From Hyperoplus lanceolatus (taxonomy: Eukaryota > Chordata > Actinopteri > Uranoscopiformes > Ammodytidae), in contig CM049396.1 in NCBI GenBank assembly GCA_026929865.2, forward strand, positions 26,725,001 through 26,789,000: DNA of 64,000 bases, written 5' to 3'. The notes under the pieces were generated by a model. That model worked only from the letters and a program-made list of their open reading frames with translations, ran no database searches and was not told where the DNA came from. Numbering within the stretch: the stretch's first letter is position 1; every line of letters begins with the position of its first letter. This document shows positions 61,501 to 64,000 of this stretch, piece after piece. Position numbers and translations under genes: made by a program.

Positions 61501-64000
61501 GGTGAAAACACATCAGCTGTATAAGAGATGGACGTTAGTTAGTCTGCTAGGATATTACGGGGCCTTGGGCTGCCCAAATAAACTGCCACCATATGAAGAG
61601 AAATGCAATGTTTTATTACCATATTTCCCTCAAGCTTTTAGATGCAATTTTACTCACATCATGCTCCTATAAACTTATATTAGATTTCCACTGTGATGTG
61701 CGAAGGAATGATTAGCAAACATGCACGTTTCACATCAAGATTCTGCGCTTGACAGTAGATGTTTGTGTACAACAGTTGGGCAACCTGATCACGAAAAATG
61801 GACTTCAAAGTGTTTTCTTCACCGTCCAGCCCTTAAAGCAACAGAAAGGGGGTTCGGTAATACATCTTTTTCTCTGTTGTGTTGAGAAGAGAGAGAGAGT
61901 AAATGACTATTGATTGGGCAGCCACTGGGTTGGGGTTGGCAGCCTGCTAACTGCTAGTCTGGCTGAGTGGCTATTATTAGCATTGCTCAGCATGTTGTGC
62001 ACGACCCAGGTAAGTGGCTGTCCCTGACAAATGCTGTTTGCCAGCCCAGTCCATTATCTGTGGGGAGCAGGATGACCGCTGGGCCTCACTGCTAATATGC
62101 AAGTAGATGCTTATCAGTTCAAATTAAGAGGAGGCCCTCCCAGAAAGCAGGGGATGTAATTGTTTTTGACAAGCCACAGCCCCGCAAGCCATGAACCCTC
62201 CAGAGGAAAATGGATGCAAGTCTTCAGACTGGTGGAGGGCGGCAGGGCTGGGGCTGAGTGCGCTGCCCAGTGAGATGGCCTCCTCCTCACATTCCAGTGA
62301 GTTGGTATTAAGGTTAATCTGTTTTGTCTGAGGGTCCGTCTCATACATGCAGATGAGATTGTTCTTGTGGGTGTGGGATCTAAAATGGCATCACATCCTT
62401 TTTGTTGTCATGAAATGGAAGATAATTGGCTGACATTTTAGATTTCAGTATCTGTATGGTTGTTCAGCTTACTTCTAAGGACCTTGACCTTTGTTAGACA
62501 GTTGGTTTGAGAGAAGAACAGTAAGATTGTTTATATGAGGTGTTATAGCACAGATTTGACATCAAAATGCCTGGCCAAGTCAGCTGGCCAACAGATTCAG
62601 CCAGTTTACAAAATCCACTCCTAGCCATCAACTTGATTTGCTCCCCTTGCTCCTTGACTGAAGCGGCTCCAAATGCAAAGCTCTATTTGTGCAGTTTGGA
62701 GATGTCTGACTTAACAAATCATGAGGAACCAAATGGAAAATTACCTATAATTTCTCTGACATGTTTATGCAATAGACAGATGCAGCGGAGCAAATTAATA
62801 AACTGTCCGGGATCATTCCTGTGAATACGTTTCCATCTGAAAGAGAAGGTTTAAAAGTTTCTACACCATTGCACCATGCTGTGTGGGCAACTGTGCAAAG
62901 CACTTTGTATTTTACAGGTGACCCTTATGAATATCCATTACCAGTTTCCACATTATTTTAGAGAGTTTTGCTATCTGCTTTTTTTTATTTTTTTGCCATA
63001 GCATTGCTAGTCAACCACTTTTCTATCCGTCCATCGGCAATGTATCTGCTAGAATTGTTTGGCTTTTGGAAGTCTGAAATGAACTGCGGCAATTGTGGCC
63101 AACATAGTGTAACCCTTATGTCATGTTAGAGGCTGGAGAGCACAACAACACAGGTAAAATGCTGTCTAAGAAGCTCACTGTTTAAAAGGACTTGAAAGTG
63201 TTTCCTTATATCGGGGCTTAGATAATACATATAACAGCCCCAGACCTAATAACACATATTTTACATCAGTAGTACCACTCGCCTAAATCTGCAAAACCAA
63301 AGTGCTAAGAAAGAAGTGGTTGATGGGCATGAGTAATCTGACAGCTGGTCCCTGCAGGAGATGGGCTTACTAATAGTTGGTTTTTGCTATTCTACACTCC
63401 ATTTGACAGTGTTTATGGCACACAAATACGGATAGATGGCTACAGCTGCTGCTCACAGAGAGAACGGACTAGTAGGGTATGTGTCTGGGAAGATTGCACA
63501 TAAGTGCTGTTTCAGGTGTTGCAGTTGAATTACAATGGAGAGGAACAGCAGGGGTTCACACGTTGGACGAGAGACACAAAGTATGGTACAGTTGCAAGTA
63601 GATGCTTATCAGCACACTGCCACAGCAATGGTCATAAGTATAGATCATAAGTATTAAGAGTTATAGGTGCTACTGTTTGATTTTAGTATTGTTGTTTACA
63701 GTATTACATTTGATAGCCGGTGACCATTGGAGTTTGTTTTTCTTACTCCAATACCAAAAAAAAACAGACCCAATTTTATTTTCCGCTTTGGCATTTGAGT
63801 CCATATGGTCGGGCCCTGTTACAAGCTGTTCAGCTGAGCATGAATATAAAAGTAAGGTACCCAGAGACATCATTAATCCTGAGGAAAAATGTCTCAAAGT
63901 TTCTACAGATTTGAATGAAACACATTTGTTGATTTGTCTTGTTGCTGAGTGTTCAGACTACCTGTCTGCGTGTGTCTGCATGCAATTCTTTCATCTGAAA

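Larger units (their letters stand above)
34991..64000 (+). other. Start of a long cadherin intron 2 (no further exon seen)
   Basis: From the GTAAGG donor at 34991 to the window end no segment matches the next expected prodomain exon (a Phe-x-x-Cys pattern followed by Tyr and Asp-Gly motifs) or any EC repeat. The sequence is AT-rich non-coding DNA with scattered microsatellites, one MITE (49081) and G-rich runs. The intron is therefore at least 29 kb, in keeping with cdh2/cdh4/cdh13-type genes, in which early introns are very large and hold enhancers. Confidence 0.6.

Overview
The window looks like teleost fish nuclear DNA. It contains several fish-type LINE families, short TIR transposons, very long dinucleotide repeats ((CA/TG)n, (CT)n, (ATT)n) and spliced eukaryotic exons separated by long non-coding DNA. 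There are no operons, RBS-led gene strings or phage/plasmid hallmarks. Most apparent open frames are low-complexity or chance frames in non-coding DNA.

Layout. (1) At 401-5480 there is a composite, decayed cut-and-paste transposon region. It has hAT-like outer ends (CAGTGTTGG...CAACACTG), long imperfect inverted arms (about 2.71-3.09 kb against 4.89-5.31 kb), several perfect hairpins and a nested 374-bp MITE with a perfect 9-bp target-site duplication (TSD). (2) At 6248-8406 is a 5'-truncated L1/Tx1-type LINE bounded by a perfect 14-bp TSD. (3) At 13960-17174 is a LINE with endonuclease and reverse transcriptase, one deletion/frameshift and a (GAT)n tail. (4) At about 20706-22028 is a PIF/Harbinger-like non-autonomous element with 23-bp TIRs. 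(5) At 24651-25507 is a solo LTR with TG...CA ends and a 4-bp TSD. (6) From 28441 to about 32185 is a decayed L2-type LINE. Its 3' tail is split by a 946-bp TIR transposon (31224-32169, TA TSD) that still carries a remnant of a transposase C-terminus. (7) A TTAA-flanked MITE family occurs three times (about 26.8, 32.3 and 49.1 kb).

The only host gene I can support starts at 33580 on the + strand. It is the 5' end of a classical (type I) cadherin: a signal-peptide exon (33580-33633), a 1245-bp intron, and an exon (34879-34990) encoding the start of the cadherin prodomain. Both exons have good splice signals. A CCAAT/GC-box-like promoter and a 94-bp (CT)n tract lie just upstream. No third coding exon is visible before 64000, so intron 2 is at least 29 kb. 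The other half of the window is upstream intergenic DNA.

I found no convincing new multi-gene system. The most informative content is the layered insertion history (nested and dated elements) and the cadherin promoter with its very long intron. Family names rest on motif recognition without database searching; TSDs, TIRs and hairpins were read directly from the sequence.
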